From: Fasciola hepatica
Taxonomy: Eukaryota; Platyhelminthes; Trematoda; Plagiorchiida; Fasciolidae
Direction of reading: 5' to 3'
Assembly (NCBI GenBank): GCA_948099385.1
Contig: CANUEZ040000167.1
Coordinates: 5,369,001 to 5,433,000 of the forward strand
Length of the DNA: 64,000 nucleotides
Shown here piece by piece: positions 34,871 to 47,660 of the stretch (position 1 is the stretch's first letter; every line of letters starts with the position of its first letter). The translations under genes and the position numbers were made by a program. The notes below the pieces were generated by a model. That model saw only the letters and a program-made list of their open reading frames with translations, made no database searches and was not told where the DNA came from.

Positions 34871-36970
34871 GAAACACAAAATCAAAATGTCCTTGAAGGA
34901 TTTTCTACAATCGATCGTTACAAGGCATACGCCTAAATACAGACAAGGAGGTGGTATTATGCAAAGTGGGGGCAGTTTATTCCAAGTTCTGCGATAGGCC
35001 ACTTGAAACATTCGAGATCTCAGGGCTGATTTACATAGTGGAACCGGAAGGGATGATATACGATTTCGAAGGGAATGAGAGCTCGGAGGATTAAGGAACA
35101 ACTGGTGAGTTGTGCATAACCTGCGATGGATCCACTTGAATAAGGTAAATTCAGCTGAAGACAATGAGACCTAAGTGGATCAAGTTTGGATAGCTCGCTA
35201 TGTTCACAATAAGTCATGGAGGAACCTGCTCCAACCAGTTCTTGGTAGAGGTGCGCTCAAAGTTCTTCAGGGTAGTCAAGGCGGATTTGGAGGGATGATA
35301 GGAGACAACAGAACAGTACTGAAGCGGGGGCCGGATATAGAAGACTTAAACACTCAGTCAACTGTGCTGCGGTTTAACCCAGCGGAACTTGAGGTCAACG
35401 GCCCAGTTGGATTTAGTGGCTTGGAATGTTTCCGTTTGAAAGAGATAGAAGAAAGAAAGTGGCGGAATCCAAGGCCCGGTAAAACGGGGGCAGTATGAAT
35501 GGGCTGTCCATCGAGGGTAAGAGTTCTTGAAGTTGGCTGGCACTCGTGCGGGCGTAAAGAATTTTTGACAGCAGAAAACTTAATTTGCTGAAGTGTGCAT
35601 TAACTACTAAGTGGGTTAGTATCATGGGAAATGGTGCTTAGCACAGGCGACAGACTACTTTTGGGAAGTAAATGTACAGCCTTGAGATCATCTGCAAAAT
35701 AATGGAGTGCCATAGCGGAGTTCATGAAAGGTTACAGATCAGATCAGATCAAGAGATGTGAAGACTAGAGCGAAAACTTATCCGGTTTCTCGCCCCCGGT
35801 GCTTCAGAGGTCTTCAAGTGCCGCAACAGAAGAAAGGAACAAGGCATTTATTCCAGTGATCACGACATTGCCATGTACGTCCGATTTTCTGACCAACCCT
35901 TCCCCTTTCTTGAGGCAAAGCAACAGCAGAAGAAGTACAATAACCCTGGACTCCACTGAAAGATGAGACGTGGAAATTGACAGGCAACCTCCGTCGAAGG
36001 TGAGACCTCGGCGCTTGCTTCATTCGTTGTCTATCCGGACTGTTGTGAAGGTGATCGCATTTAGGGACAAGACTGAAGAGGTGGTAGTCAAACAATAATA
36101 GCCCAATGAAACTGCCTTGACTCACATCAGTGGCTTTATGCCCAGGGGATTAATGGCTATCAACTAGTGCCACCTGAGAGCGGCAGGACAAACAAGAAAG
36201 CAATCACTATAGGGGTAGTTCAACTGGACGTAGAGATTTCAGTTCGATCGGCCGGTGCCGTAAGGTGCTGTGAGAATTGTATCTAACCGGACAATCGCGC
36301 GTGATGGAATAACCTGGACCGGGACTACGCACACTGGAAGAACGACAAGATCAGACAAGAACAGCAAGAATGTATTCCACTGTATTTGGCCGGTGCCCAC
36401 TCCTTTATATACAAAAATAGGCATGTACTCATTGACAGATAACGTACTGACAAACCACGAGGCGACTTTGCTTTATCTACAAGATCTGACAGTTATGGTC
36501 CCGCTTTATCTGACTAGCTGGATGCTGAGAATGAAGCTATAGCGCACTGGACCGCGTGTGGGGAGAGTCTAATCACCCAAGGTACCAGGCAGAAAGCCTC
36601 TGAAAGATCTAGGACTGGGATGGTCACAGACATCCCACCGTCAACAACTTAGGCTAGGACATTGAGTTAGTCGGTTTGGCAAGAAGAGGGCAGCCGCTAT
36701 TTGGCCAGGGTTTAGTAGCCCGTTGGACACGAGTAATCGGACAGTTGAGCCTTGACGTTTTGATCAACAATTTTGCATACCACCGGAGTGCGACCAACAG
36801 GAAGGTGGTTATTTGAGTCATACTGTGAACTCTTTTTGGGACAAGGGGCAATAACGGAGGTTTTCCGCTGCCGTGGGATTATGCAATCATTCATGGAAAG
36901 TGCAAGTAATTCAGGTAGCAACATAAAGCGCATGCATACTATGAAGAAATGGCTCAGTCGTGCCAAGTTT
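34720..36970 (-). mobile_element. Decayed LINE, RT and C-terminus
   Basis: Minus strand, many lesions, but RT landmarks run in order. At 36,950-36,720: PRQRKTSVIAPCPKKSSQYD and VCKIVDQNVKAQL (RT blocks 1-2). Near 36,620: VLDLSEAFCLVPW (normally D.SKAFD.V). At 36,125-36,035: VSQGSFIGLLLF (normally VPQGSVLGPLLF). Near 35,690: YFADDLKAVHLL, the catalytic box kept. At 35,020-34,980: RRTWNKLPPL, the C-terminal WN.LP box. The endonuclease is not recognisable upstream of 36,970. Confidence 0.8.
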
Positions 36971-37019
36971 GACTGGACACTTGTGTGGCTGTGCTTTCTA
37001 CTTTTCCATTTCGGCTAGC

Positions 37020-37714
37020 CGCCCTTTCATTTCCACCCTATCCTTTTCCCGCCGGCCCCATCCAAGAACATTCACCGCGCTCTAACTACCCTCAACCAGT
37101 GTAGCGGCTTCGCAGACACCAAACTCATTAAAATGCAATTGCGGGCTTGGAGCTTAGGCGCGCCTTGTTTTCAAATAGGTATTTTTACTTAGATTTACTT
37201 GGGACTGACAACTGCCCCCCGGAAGCGGCCCACTCCTGTGTCAGGCCCTCCTCTAGCTATAAGCAATTTTCCTTCTCGAATCCTTCCTCCCAGCCACATA
37301 AAGTGGCTTATAGTCAGGACAAAAGTACTTCAAAGTACATCCACTCATCCAGACCCGATTTAACCAGTGCGGCATTATAATCTCCTCCGTTCAGTCCCCC
37401 TCCTCCCGTCATTTATACAAGGCAACCAATATAATTACTAAAACCCATCAATTGATATCTTTCTGCGTCTTCATTTGCTGGACGAGATTCCAGTCCGCAA
37501 ATCGTGCGTGCGACTGAACCAGCAACTCCCCATCCCCCCATCCTTACGCTACCCCCTCCAGGCCTCAACTCATCAAATCCTTGGTACAACTGAGTTCCCC
37601 CCACCCTTGCCCTATTCTTCACCGGAATTACCACATCCGTCACCACTACCAAACCCCTATCATCTCTACCATTACCACCACCACCACTACCTCCATCATC
37701 TTCTTCAATCAAAC
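37020..37714. other. Probable leader of the following LINE; no gene
   Basis: Pyrimidine-rich DNA with a CCA/CAT trinucleotide-rich patch near 37,655-37,700. It precedes the endonuclease start of the LINE at 37,715 and may be its 5' leader. No coding motif. Confidence 0.4.
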
Positions 37715-40545
37715 TCATGAATGCCCGTTCAGTACTGAACAAAACTAGAGCCATCCGCAGCATCACTCAGACCTCCGACTTTGATATTATCATCGTATCT
37801 GAAGCTTGGCTAAAGGATTCCGTCTTGCCAGATTGAGTCTTCTTAGTTAGCTGCCAAGTGTCCCGGAGAAACAGGCCTCGTCGGGGGGAGGCTGTTCAAT
37901 TTATGTCAGAAACGCTCTGCCGGATATTCCAACCTCACACACAACTCTGGACGCCATTCAGGATTCTCTGTGGTTAGCGATTCCCTTACCTATCTCCTAC
38001 CTTCATAGTGGTTGCATCTATCGGCCACCTGATTCCAACGCTGTGGGTTTCACCAAGATTATTGGCGCATTCAACCATCTTTCATTGCCGTCTTATACCT
38101 CCAAACTCTTTGCGGGGACTTCAGTGCACCGAGCATTTGTTGGAATGCCCTATCTGTTCCAAGCAACTCATTAGATTTCATGTCATCCATCCGCGTAGGG
38201 CGCTGGATCAAACACGTAATAGTCCCAACCAGGGGAAACAACATCCTTGATCTGTTGTTCTCTATTGGTTTATCCGATGTTCCAGCCCACCCAATCATCT
38301 CTCTTCAACAGTCAACTGGGACAATCTTATCCGCACTCTTCAATCGTTAGACTGGGACGACTTCGTCCTGTAAAGCGACCCCCAGCCGCCTACTGATTTA
38401 CTATGTCCAACTTGCTGTCCGCAATCGCTACAACTCGTGTCATATCAAACCGAGCTCGTTGTTCAGTCCTGACCCGAATGCAAAACAAATATCTAAAGCT
38501 TCGGGAGGTATGCCATACCAATAGTGAATTGTCATCATTCAAGCAGCTCCAACGTCTCTCGGTAGCAATAAGAATCAGGACTGGCGATATACTAAAAATA
38601 CAAGAAGTATCTGCCATGCAATGCCATGATACTTCCTCAAAGTTGGCACGCCTACTGAAGAACAGAAATCAGCGCAAGCCTGCTGGTGTCCTGTCCCTAA
38701 TTTTAGCAAACAACGACCACATTACCTCACGTGTAGCGATAACCGGGGTTAATAATTTCTACTTTGCTGCCTCCACGACTACGGACCGGTCACCTTATCC
38801 CCATGCATAGACCCCGTCATCGAGCACGTACTATCTAATTTAAAATTAACTCTAAAAGAGGTGACCAACCAGCTTACACATGTCCGGAATTTCTCACACT
38901 TTGTCCAAGGTGGTGTCCCACCAACACTTCTACATCTTGGAGGAACTGATGTCGCAGCCCTACTTTTGAAGGTCTACAATCTATCCATCAAGTTTGGTAT
39001 ATTTCCCTCACAGTGGAAGACTGCAATCATCGTCCCAATTCATGAGAAGGGACCGATACATAACCCGTCAAGCTACCACCCCATCAACCACACTCCAATT
39101 GCTTCAAGGCTGATGGAACGCCTCATCAAACAGCGGAAGTCTGTCTCTCTATTGTCTCATAACATCATACATGGTGGAGAGCACGGCTTCTTAAAGTCAC
39201 GTTCATGCACCACTTGCCAGAGCGACTTTCTTAACCTCATAACGGCGGTTTTCGACAACAGTAAATCTATCACCATTATATACCTTGACAAGGCAAAGGC
39301 GTCTGACCGCGTCCCTCACTCTTTGTTACTAGCCATACTCAAAGCTCATGGCATTTCCTGTCTTCTTTTGCCGTGGCTAACATCATATCTATCGAACCGC
39401 TGACAAGAGGTTTCCATTATTGGATGTTTCTCACAACCTGCTCCAGTCGCCGGTGGGGTTGTGCAGGGCAGTGTGCTCGGTCCTTTGCTTTTTCTCATTT
39501 ACATGAATGATATATTTCCGATCTTGCACCATGGTACCCCACCCCTTTTCGCTGATGGCATTAAGATTTTCCGTGAGTTTCCTCGTCAGAACCTCAACAC
39601 TATGCTGGATGAAATTTCTAGGGACCTGAAGCGACTCGGGGACTGATGGAGTTCATGGAGTATGAACTTTTCAACCTTGTACAGCTGCTACGCAACCTTC
39701 AGATGTCAAGTGGCCCTCGAAACCGTGCTTGTCTACGACCTACCCATTTCATACGGCCCTTTGGTTTGATAACTTGGTCTTCATCACTCTTGTAGCTTTA
39801 GGTTTTCTGAGTATGTTACACTGCAGATTGCCAAGACAAGAAGAACCACTAGTCTCACCTCCAGGATTTTTCGGCTAAATGATTGCAAACTGCTTACTTA
39901 TCAGTCTCACGCCAGGCCTCTCCCCGAATACTGCCCCAGCATCTTCACCAACACGACGAAATCTGATCGCATTTCTCTAGAGTCCGTGCAGCGCCAGCTC
40001 ACCAAATAATTAGTGGGATTTCCTCCAGTTTGTGTTAGAAGGATCGGTGCGTCCTACTCAGTCTTGGCCTTCTATGTCTGCGTCGCATGAAGCTGAAGTT
40101 ATGCTCCCTGGTTGTGCTTTACCACCGTGCGGCCTTCTAATGTACTGAGCCCATTCGTCTCACTCCTTCCACGAATTATTCCCCACGCCATCGGTCACTG
40201 CAGCCCTCTATTCCTAGATCAGAATTAGTGTTAAAGTCCAGCTTCTTCCTTATAAAATATTCAAAGCTGAGGAATAAACTCCTGCTAAACATCCGCGAGA
40301 GTCTCTCTATTTCTCAATTCAGAGTCTCACTGGATCACTTCTTGACTGTTCCCAATTTCATCCTTCTCACCGACCAGAGCGTCACCAAAGAGCTGGCCTA
40401 CGAAGACGGGCTTGATCACCAGGATTGTGGGACTAGAACTTTCATCTCTCGCACAATGACAAAAACCAGGTTGACTATTTCCTTTCATGTTATACTACAG
40501 ATAATCTACATTACAGTAGCTACAGTTCGTTGCCTTTTGTAACTA
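37715..40545 (+). mobile_element. LINE type 1, near full length but decayed
   Basis: Endonuclease: LMNARSVLNKTRAIR (37,713), IIIVSEAWLKDS (37,785), GCIYRPPDSNAVGF (38,010), RWIKHVIVPTRGNNILDLLF in one frame near 38,200-38,260. Linker 38,403-38,810. RT 38,861-39,403: FPSQWKTAIIVPIHEKG, NHTPIASRLMERLIKQ, GEHGFLKSRSC and YLDKAKASDRVPHS. After a TGA the same frame continues to 39,646 with GGVVQGSVLGPLLFLIYMND and FADGIKIF, the catalytic box with its second Asp changed to Gly. C-terminus near 40,228-40,330: FFLIKYSKLRNKLLLNIRES. The element is inactive by these changes. Confidence 0.88.
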
Positions 40546-42119
40546 TACCTAGTTCAGTGCTTGCCGGTTCTCCCAATTATGGACGATATTCATGTTCTAC
40601 TGTCAACCAGTCCAAGGTTCTTAGCCTTGGGTATCTCTTCAGCAAAAGAACATGTGGCTTTGTACCCTAAAACACTGAGTTCCGCCGCCCACCACTCAAC
40701 TTGATCTTTTCACTCCCTTCCCGTTCGTTTTGGCTACCATCACCCGCCTGGGTTTTATGCCCGGTCCCATTTCGCTTTTTTTATCATCTCATTCCAGAAT
40801 CACCTATCCCAAATGCCCACCTTCTAGTATCTGCTTGTTGGTCTGTCCTCTCGTCTCATTACTGTATCTATCATCCACCAACTACTATCATCTTCCCCCT
40901 TATGCACCATAATATTTTCCACCAGTACAGCTAAACTCATTTACACCAGCTAGCCCTGAATGGTCTCCGATGGTCTTGGGCGTGGTCTGGAGTTGCATGA
41001 GACTAATTCACGTATACTGGCCTGTGCTTCACAGCATTCGTTGTCCTACTCTCTGTGTCTGCTTAATCACACTCTGCATTTTTCCAGCCCGTGTTAGCAA
41101 AACCCCTGATGCCAACGGCACCCATACCATAGCGTCGTCCGAACGTGGAAAAAACAGACCGACCCCAGCATTTGCGAAAAAAGACAAATACGCATTAAAT
41201 GACGATCGGGTGGAGGGCTACAGGAAGCTGTTATATGGGTTCAACCACCCCTCTGTTAGGAAATAAAAAACTAAAATGGAAAGTAGAAAACAAAAAAGAC
41301 CTGGTGGGATTGATTCGATCTCTAAATACCACTGATGTCGGGCTGCGAAGGAAATGGGCAACCTTCATTTATGGGTGTCTCCCGTCAGCTCAGACCTGAT
41401 CCTGCGAAAAGGGAAACCCTACATCGCCGCTGTTCGCCCGACATGATTTTGGCTTTTACTCACGAGGCTGAACGAGGTGACAGTGCACTGGACTATCCAC
41501 ACATGCTTATCCACTTCCTGCTCTAAGCTCCGATCGGCCCGTACCCTCCCTGATCGCATCTAGCATGCATGTCGAAGTCGAATACGATCGCTACCATAGC
41601 CTCGACTTTCAATCCGTTGATCCAAATAGCACGTCGACGTACCTGGCAAATGACACCCACCTTAGTCAAGCCCCGAAAAAGGAGAAAAAGCGAAGAGAAG
41701 TTGGTGAAAACTGGTTAACTTTTCCGTTCATACCCCTCTATCTTCCGTCATCTTTCTCAAAAAGCGGCCCTCTCAATGTCCTAGCGTGCAAGTCACGTTT
41801 AGGTTTGCAACCCTACCTAACAGCAACCATACCCAACACCGACCAGCTGTATCAGACCCGTGAATACCCCACCGCCGTACAAGTCAAATACCCCCAAGAC
41901 CAGCTGTGCAAACTGCTATCTGGGTTATCAGTACTTTGTTTTACCTCCTGCCAAATACTATCACTACGGTAGCAAAAACTTTGAGCCCACTGACATGGAT
42001 AGCATATCAAGGCGACAGATGACCAACACCAGCTTTATTTAAGTTCAAAAAAGCGAACATGGAAAAACCGTTCATATTTCCCCTTTCTCAACTAACTTTC
42101 CTTCCTAACTTTTGAAATA
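40546..42119. other. Unrecognised DNA
   Basis: Pyrimidine-rich stretch 40,680-40,930, then two overlapping short frames at 41,199-41,526 (RRKWATFIYGCLPSAQT; ETLHRRCSPDMILAF) and a 135-codon plus frame at 41,565-41,972. None matches a family I know. The 41.2-41.5 kb pair looks like one decayed coding piece with a frameshift. Confidence 0.35.
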
Positions 42120-43970
42120 GAGAAGGTATTGACGCAATCACCACTTCATGCAATTTCCTTGCTCACTTTCAAGTGTAATCTCAGTAGGCCAGCACCATCG
42201 AATAGGAGCACAGACGAACTTACGTCTACGTTTCTCTGCAAGATACCAGTTTTTCCATTGCATCAACACCGACGCCCCAATAGCTTCTTCTGCAATCTTG
42301 CCTGACCGTTTCTTAGAACGTTTCCAGCACAGAATAACCACTATAAGAGAAGTGACGGTAACGAAAATAGTGTAAAGCTAGCGGAGTACCAGTCCCATGC
42401 ACTCAAATATTGTAACTTCATGCCCTTTTAGGAAAGATATCTCACCGCGTCGGCGCTGGCCTGCATTCTGCATAAGCAAACGATATTGAGAATTACTATT
42501 TCTAATTGCTCGCAAACCGCTTATCATTCGAAATGCAGACAGTAGCGTGCCCGGTGTACACTACCTTGCTAGTCTGTAGCAGTATAGATCAACCCCCTGC
42601 AAGCCTATGTTACCTAAACTCTTGAATTAAGAGCCGGGTCAGAATATGGAATATGTACCACTGAAGGTTCACATAAACCCAACCAGTTCACTATTAGTTT
42701 TCGTCATTTATTATCATAACCCACAGCTTGAACCATGTCCAGGCAGCAAACTCCATTTATTTCAGGTTTTTCGTCGCCCATTCTCTCGGGCTCCACATTC
42801 GACGACCATGGTTTACACTTTGACCCTTACCTACAGGGACTAAAAGGAATGTTTTGTACAAACTTGGATGGTAATCGAGCCATACCATCTAAAACACCCC
42901 CAACTGATTGCCAGTAGATGGATTGGCGTCTTATATTGCAACACCTCTCCCACTGATATCACTGTTGGAACATACACAACTGACGGTTCACGCGTGACCT
43001 GCTACTGATTTATCGGCACGTCCTTTACCCGCCAGGCGAACCGTACCCACTAGATGATGCACATCACCCTGGTCTTATGTGGATCAACCAGACTGCAGCG
43101 CCAGAATACGCAACACGGGAATCCGTTACCCATTGGATTTCTATACGCCGTCCGAGTGTGACACCACTTATCCTTCTCACCCGTGGTTACCAATAATGAA
43201 GCTGATTAACACCGAGAATCAATAAGTGAATATATTTTTGTCAGCTTACGGAACAACAAAGCGCGAGCTATACGGAGGTTTTCAACTCTGGTATCTGTTG
43301 CGAGACTTCATTTTTCCTTCGAACGATATCTGGACTGAAATCGATTCTCTGCTAATCCGGGACCCTTGGGTTGAGCTCCCCTCCAGCTGGATGATAGGGG
43401 TTATTGATGCTGAAAGTAAACTCACTTTTTTATGGATTGCCATTGCTTCCACGTTCATCAACGTTTCCGAGAGCACTTTTTGTCTCTCTGTTTCATAACT
43501 TACTTCGTTCATTGAACCCCGAAATATTCGTTTTTCCAGACTCACATCGTTTTCAAGGAGAGCTGTTCTTTTCACATTCACTGAAGTCCTCTAGTGTACT
43601 TCCATACATTTTCTTCTCATTCTCCCTGTTGCTTTCATGGGAACCCAATGAGCCTCCGTTGTCCATGGCTTGCATAATTTTGGTTTATATTGCATCCCAG
43701 GCACTATGTATTCACGATATTTTCTGTATCCCCACGGGCCACCATTGCCCAACTTGGATTAGAAACCAACTCGTATTTGCAGCGCGAACCGTTATCCTCT
43801 TTATCCATTCAAACCTTTTCTAGCTATGCTGTTTCGTTTCCGACATTGTTGACTCCCATTCTTGCAATTTGCATACAGTTCATCGATTTTGGAAACGTTG
43901 TACACTATCATCATGCGCTTGCGAGTGCATCTCGACCACGGTCGAGAAACATACCATTATTGGAGCCGCT
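42120..43970 (+). repeat. Family B unclassified repeat, copy 2
   Basis: Aligns with 60,555-62,335. Shared blocks: TGTAATCTCAGTA near 42,173, AGGAGCACAGACGAACTTACGTCTA near 42,207 (pattern), CACATAAACCCAACCAGTTCA near 42,670, ATTTATTTCAGGTTT near 42,757, CCGCCAGGCGAACCGTACCC near 43,031 and TTCATTGAACCCC near 43,508. The right end has GACCACGGTCGAGAAACATACC near 43,935, close to the terminal sequence of the BEL-nested insertion. The TA array seen in the other copies is almost absent here. Confidence 0.75.
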
Positions 43971-43984
43971 GAAAAGAAAGTGGG

Positions 43985-45300
43985 CCTGCGCGGTTACTTC
44001 TGGTCCGGGCTCTGGCAAGGGTTCATTCTTAAGGACTAACTTGTTCATCTCGAATGGGATGAAGTTGATAGATGAAAGAGTGGCATCAGATGTAAGAGGG
44101 ATGGCAAGATGGTGGATATTGACACAACATGTGAGAGAGGGAGAAAAGTGAGGATTGAACACTTCCGCGATTAGCGCAGGGGAGCGGATAGTGGTAGGGC
44201 TGCACACCAGGAAACTAGGGAAATTCTTATTGCAGCCTTGAAATTTTATACTCGGGGAGCTAGAAAATTACCAAGTTCCGTTAGAGTGCACTACAGCAAA
44301 TGCTTTCCGTCCTCTGAGATGGGTCTCAGCAGAGCGATTGAGCCCCAGGTTGGTCCCATTGATCCGCGACAAAATGGAAAAACCTTCTGTTTGTTGGCAT
44401 TCCACCGCAAGCCTGACGAAATGAGCTCGGCCTTCAATACTCTTGAGATTTGACAGTGAGTGGGTGTGGTTAACATTGAGCCATGCTTTTAGGGTAGCTG
44501 TTTGTGTTGACCTAAAATAAATCAGCTACGATTTGGGCATCACGGGTCAGAAAGGATATGTCCCAGGCCCCAGGATGAATCATGCTCCGTGTGAGGACCC
44601 AACTACGGTTGCCACGAAGGTTGACTGCCGTAAGGGAATAGGGTTATTTATGCCGCGGTTGAATAAACATATGACAGATCCGCGGCCACCACCAAGAAAT
44701 AGATGGGTGACTTGATTTTTGACGTTGGGTAAGTTGTTCACGAAGACCAAGTTCAGGACATTCAGCTCATCGATGGGTGTGTTTACATTCTCAGTACCGC
44801 TTTCATTGAGAATAAATGAACTACAGTCAGATTGAACAGTCAGGGCATGCTGGAGGACCACTTAATTTGGGGATAGCTAAAGTCACCCGCGAAACGTCCG
44901 ACAGTCACATGGTAATCTGAGGCTGCATTAGGGGCATTGACAATGGTGGTAGTTGTGACTGTCGCCGGACCAGTGGAACGGTAAGAGCAGCCTAATAAGA
45001 CATCATTGCCGGTGTCATTTACCAAACACAGCTAGCCACTGACTTGGTCCAGGGCGAGGTACGGCGGAACAGCTGCTGAGATGATACGGAGGGCAAAAAT
45101 TGGGCACACGCTACCTCTTCTGGACTGGCAAGCTCTCGTGAAGCTGTGATACCCGGTGATACCTATATGATCTAAGTGGGACTGCTTAGTTGGCAAGGTT
45201 TCAGTATTTAGAACTATGTCGCAGTCAGAGGTCAACGCCTGGACCCTCAGTTGTGGGATTCTCCTTGTTACTGATCAGTTACCAAAATGTATATGTGCAG
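43985..45300 (-). mobile_element. LINE fragment, endonuclease to RT linker
   Basis: Minus strand. The endonuclease starts near 45,290 (RRIPQLRVQALTSDCDIVLN, then TETLPT), GITGYHSF near 45,155, LLGCSYRSTG near 44,995, RFAGDFSYPQIKW near 44,895 (normally AGDFN.P.I.W) and LNVLNLVFVNNLPNV near 44,765. The linker shows LIAEVFNPHFSPSL near 44,170 and LPEPGPE near 44,010 (normally SPGPDG). It stops there, next to family B copy 2, so the RT was never present or was replaced. Confidence 0.75.
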
Positions 45301-45564
45301 GACCTTCACTTGGGAGGGAGGGATGAGAGGACGGACCACATAATACTGGTATGAGGGTGCGATGTGGCAAGGTCAATGATGTCAGTCGTTCAGAAAGTTT
45401 CAGTGGAGACTTTAGAGTGCAAGGTACTTATGCACAAAGTACCAGAGGTAGTATTACCGATGCGGGCAAAACAGCTTCACTTAGTCTAGGCTGATGAGAG
45501 CAGGTGAAACTGTGTCGTTTTTAAAAAGAGCATGCAATCACTGCAACATCATGAAGGATTGAAA

Positions 45565-46190
45565 ATTCCTCATCCGTTAACTTCATATACTTTGTTATGA
45601 ATTTTGGACCAACCTTTCCCACGTTCCCCCTACTGATGCCGTTTTGAGATCACCATCTTCTCCACGATTGAGGAGTTAAACTTTTCCTTCCGGGTCGCTC
45701 TTCCTTGATGAAATAACTTTGCGGACGTTAAGTATGGTAATGAGTTACAGTGATCCAAGGCAGTTCGTTTTACTGCGGTCCGGTTCCACTTTCTCGCTCA
45801 CACTGACGGACTTTTGTTTTTCAACTCGTTCACGTTGATTTGTTGGCTCCATGCTCAGGAAGTAGTTCGTTGGGCCTAATCGAGCGTGAGGCATTAATTC
45901 TATTTGTTTGGACTACAAGACAGGTAGTTTCTGTTTATTCTTTTTGTAAAGTGCTTTCTTGGCACGGATTCTTGTCCTCATTTTGAGTACTTTTTGACTG
46001 GATAGTGGCTCAGGCTCACTGCCGTTATGTACTCATATGTTAACTCACAGACAGTACCGCAGAGTTTGCTGTGTAGTCTTGTTTAGATTTGGGTTCGGCA
46101 TCCACTTGAGCTATGCTCTGCTTTGAAGCCGCGAGGCACTACTCAGAAGGCGTGAAGTAAATTATTCGGTGGATCGAGCAGTCAGTCGTT
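45565..46190 (+). repeat. LINE leader repeat (family E), copy 2
   Basis: Partner of 9,775-10,400. The two differ by many substitutions and small indels, so they are old copies of one leader. Confidence 0.6.
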
Positions 46191-47660
46191 GAACAGACAT
46201 TACCCTGACAAGGACCCACGCGTTTTGGTCTGTAAAACCACGTAGGGCTTTGCATGCAAAACAGGCGGAACTTCATAATGAACCCACTTGGACGTTGAAG
46301 CAAACGATTTGGCGTTATTCGCCAACACCTGTAGCATTAGCAACAATTTGATGAAGTAGTTCAAAGCAGCTGTGAAAAGTAACGGGTCGATACTTGCCGT
46401 AAAGGAACCAGGGTTACCCAAAGATGATCACGTGTGCCACCTATAAGCTGGACAGGAAATGCGACTGTAAAGTATTATGAGCGGCCATTGGTATTTGGTC
46501 AGGCACGAGATATCTCGGGCAGCAGGCCAAGGTTTGAACTCGAAGCCTTCATCTATGCACAGTTACGCTTATACCTCTATGCAAAAAAGCGAATGTTCTG
46601 CGCGCGCAGGGCCCCGGGCACAAACCACGACAAATATATTCTTCCTCTGCGCATAACTACGGGGCCTGTTAGGGAGGGTAACGAGGCCCTCATAGTTAGA
46701 GACTTGAACGTACGGCCGGCAGGCAGTATAGTTGGGGCATGGACCCCGAGAACCCAAGAGGAGAGGTGCCTAGAGTGGCTGCATTCAGGGGCCATGTTCC
46801 GAAAATTTAGGGGAGACGTCGGGTGTAGAATTGGCTGTATGCCTTTTTTGTTGGACCTATTGATAAAGAACCATAAGAACGACACAGCAGAACTCCAAGT
46901 TTACTCTCGGTTGGTTGGAAGTAACCGTTTAGGTTTTAAAACCTCTCTTTGCACGCGCCATCCCAAAGTAGCTTCGGGATTGGCTAGAAGCCTGGTGATC
47001 GTGGACGCAGTCTGGCTGTGTAATAGAGCGGAGGGTCAGCTGTGAGACACAGCAGAACGGGCTGGTTTATGTGGTATGGACAGCTAGCTGAGAGGTCGTC
47101 ATTATACTCCGAAGCAAATTTGCTCCGTTGAAGGGGCGGTAAAGTGACGGTAAACCAACATGTTAGAAGGCAGAGATTGGCAAGACTATCGAGTGCAGAA
47201 GCCGTAGTCTGGCTCCCCATGAGGCTTCAGGATTCAACGGACTTCGATCCGCCATGCTAAGCTTAGAAGTGAGATAGCGAGCTTCCCACGCCCTACTAGG
47301 CGTGACTACGACTTGAAGTTGGCCCTATGTTCCAAAAATCATTCAAAAAGCACTACGGCTACTTGCAGTCTTAGGCCCCTCTGAGGGATGCGACAGGACC
47401 ACTGACAGCCTGAACCCATGAAGACACAGCAGATGGCAAGAAAACCAAAGGCTCTTGGTAGTTGCTTTAGCAGTGTGCACAGGATAGTAGTGTGCTGAGC
47501 TTGGATCAGACTCCCCGAAGATCTTCGGGCCTGTCAGACACTAGACGGATTCGAAGTTGGCCTTACAAAATTTCCAGATGTCCCAGAAGTACTACAACTA
47601 GCCCATCCAAGCACCACGTTGGAAAAAGCTAAGGAGGGCAACCCGGACACTTCATTAGGT
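45565..47660 (+). mobile_element. CR1-like LINE: leader, endonuclease, linker
   Basis: Leader 45,565-46,190 matches 9,775-10,400 (family E). The 203-residue frame 46,434-47,045 carries endonuclease landmarks: ALIVRDLNVRPAGSIV (normally LI.GDFN.P), CMPFLLDLLIKNHKND (normally LLDL.ITN) and YSRLVGSNRLGF (normally PLG.SDH). Downstream in broken frames are MFQKSFKKHYGYLQS and GPLTA-THEDT near 47,325-47,420, fitting the CR1 linker. No RT follows: after 47,660 the sequence becomes low-information DNA. Key catalytic residues are lost. Confidence 0.65.

Noticed and set aside
46434..47045. A possible host gene (203 open codons)
   Set aside because: It contains decayed LINE endonuclease landmarks (LI.RDLNVRP, LLDLLIKN, LVGSNRL) and follows a LINE leader.
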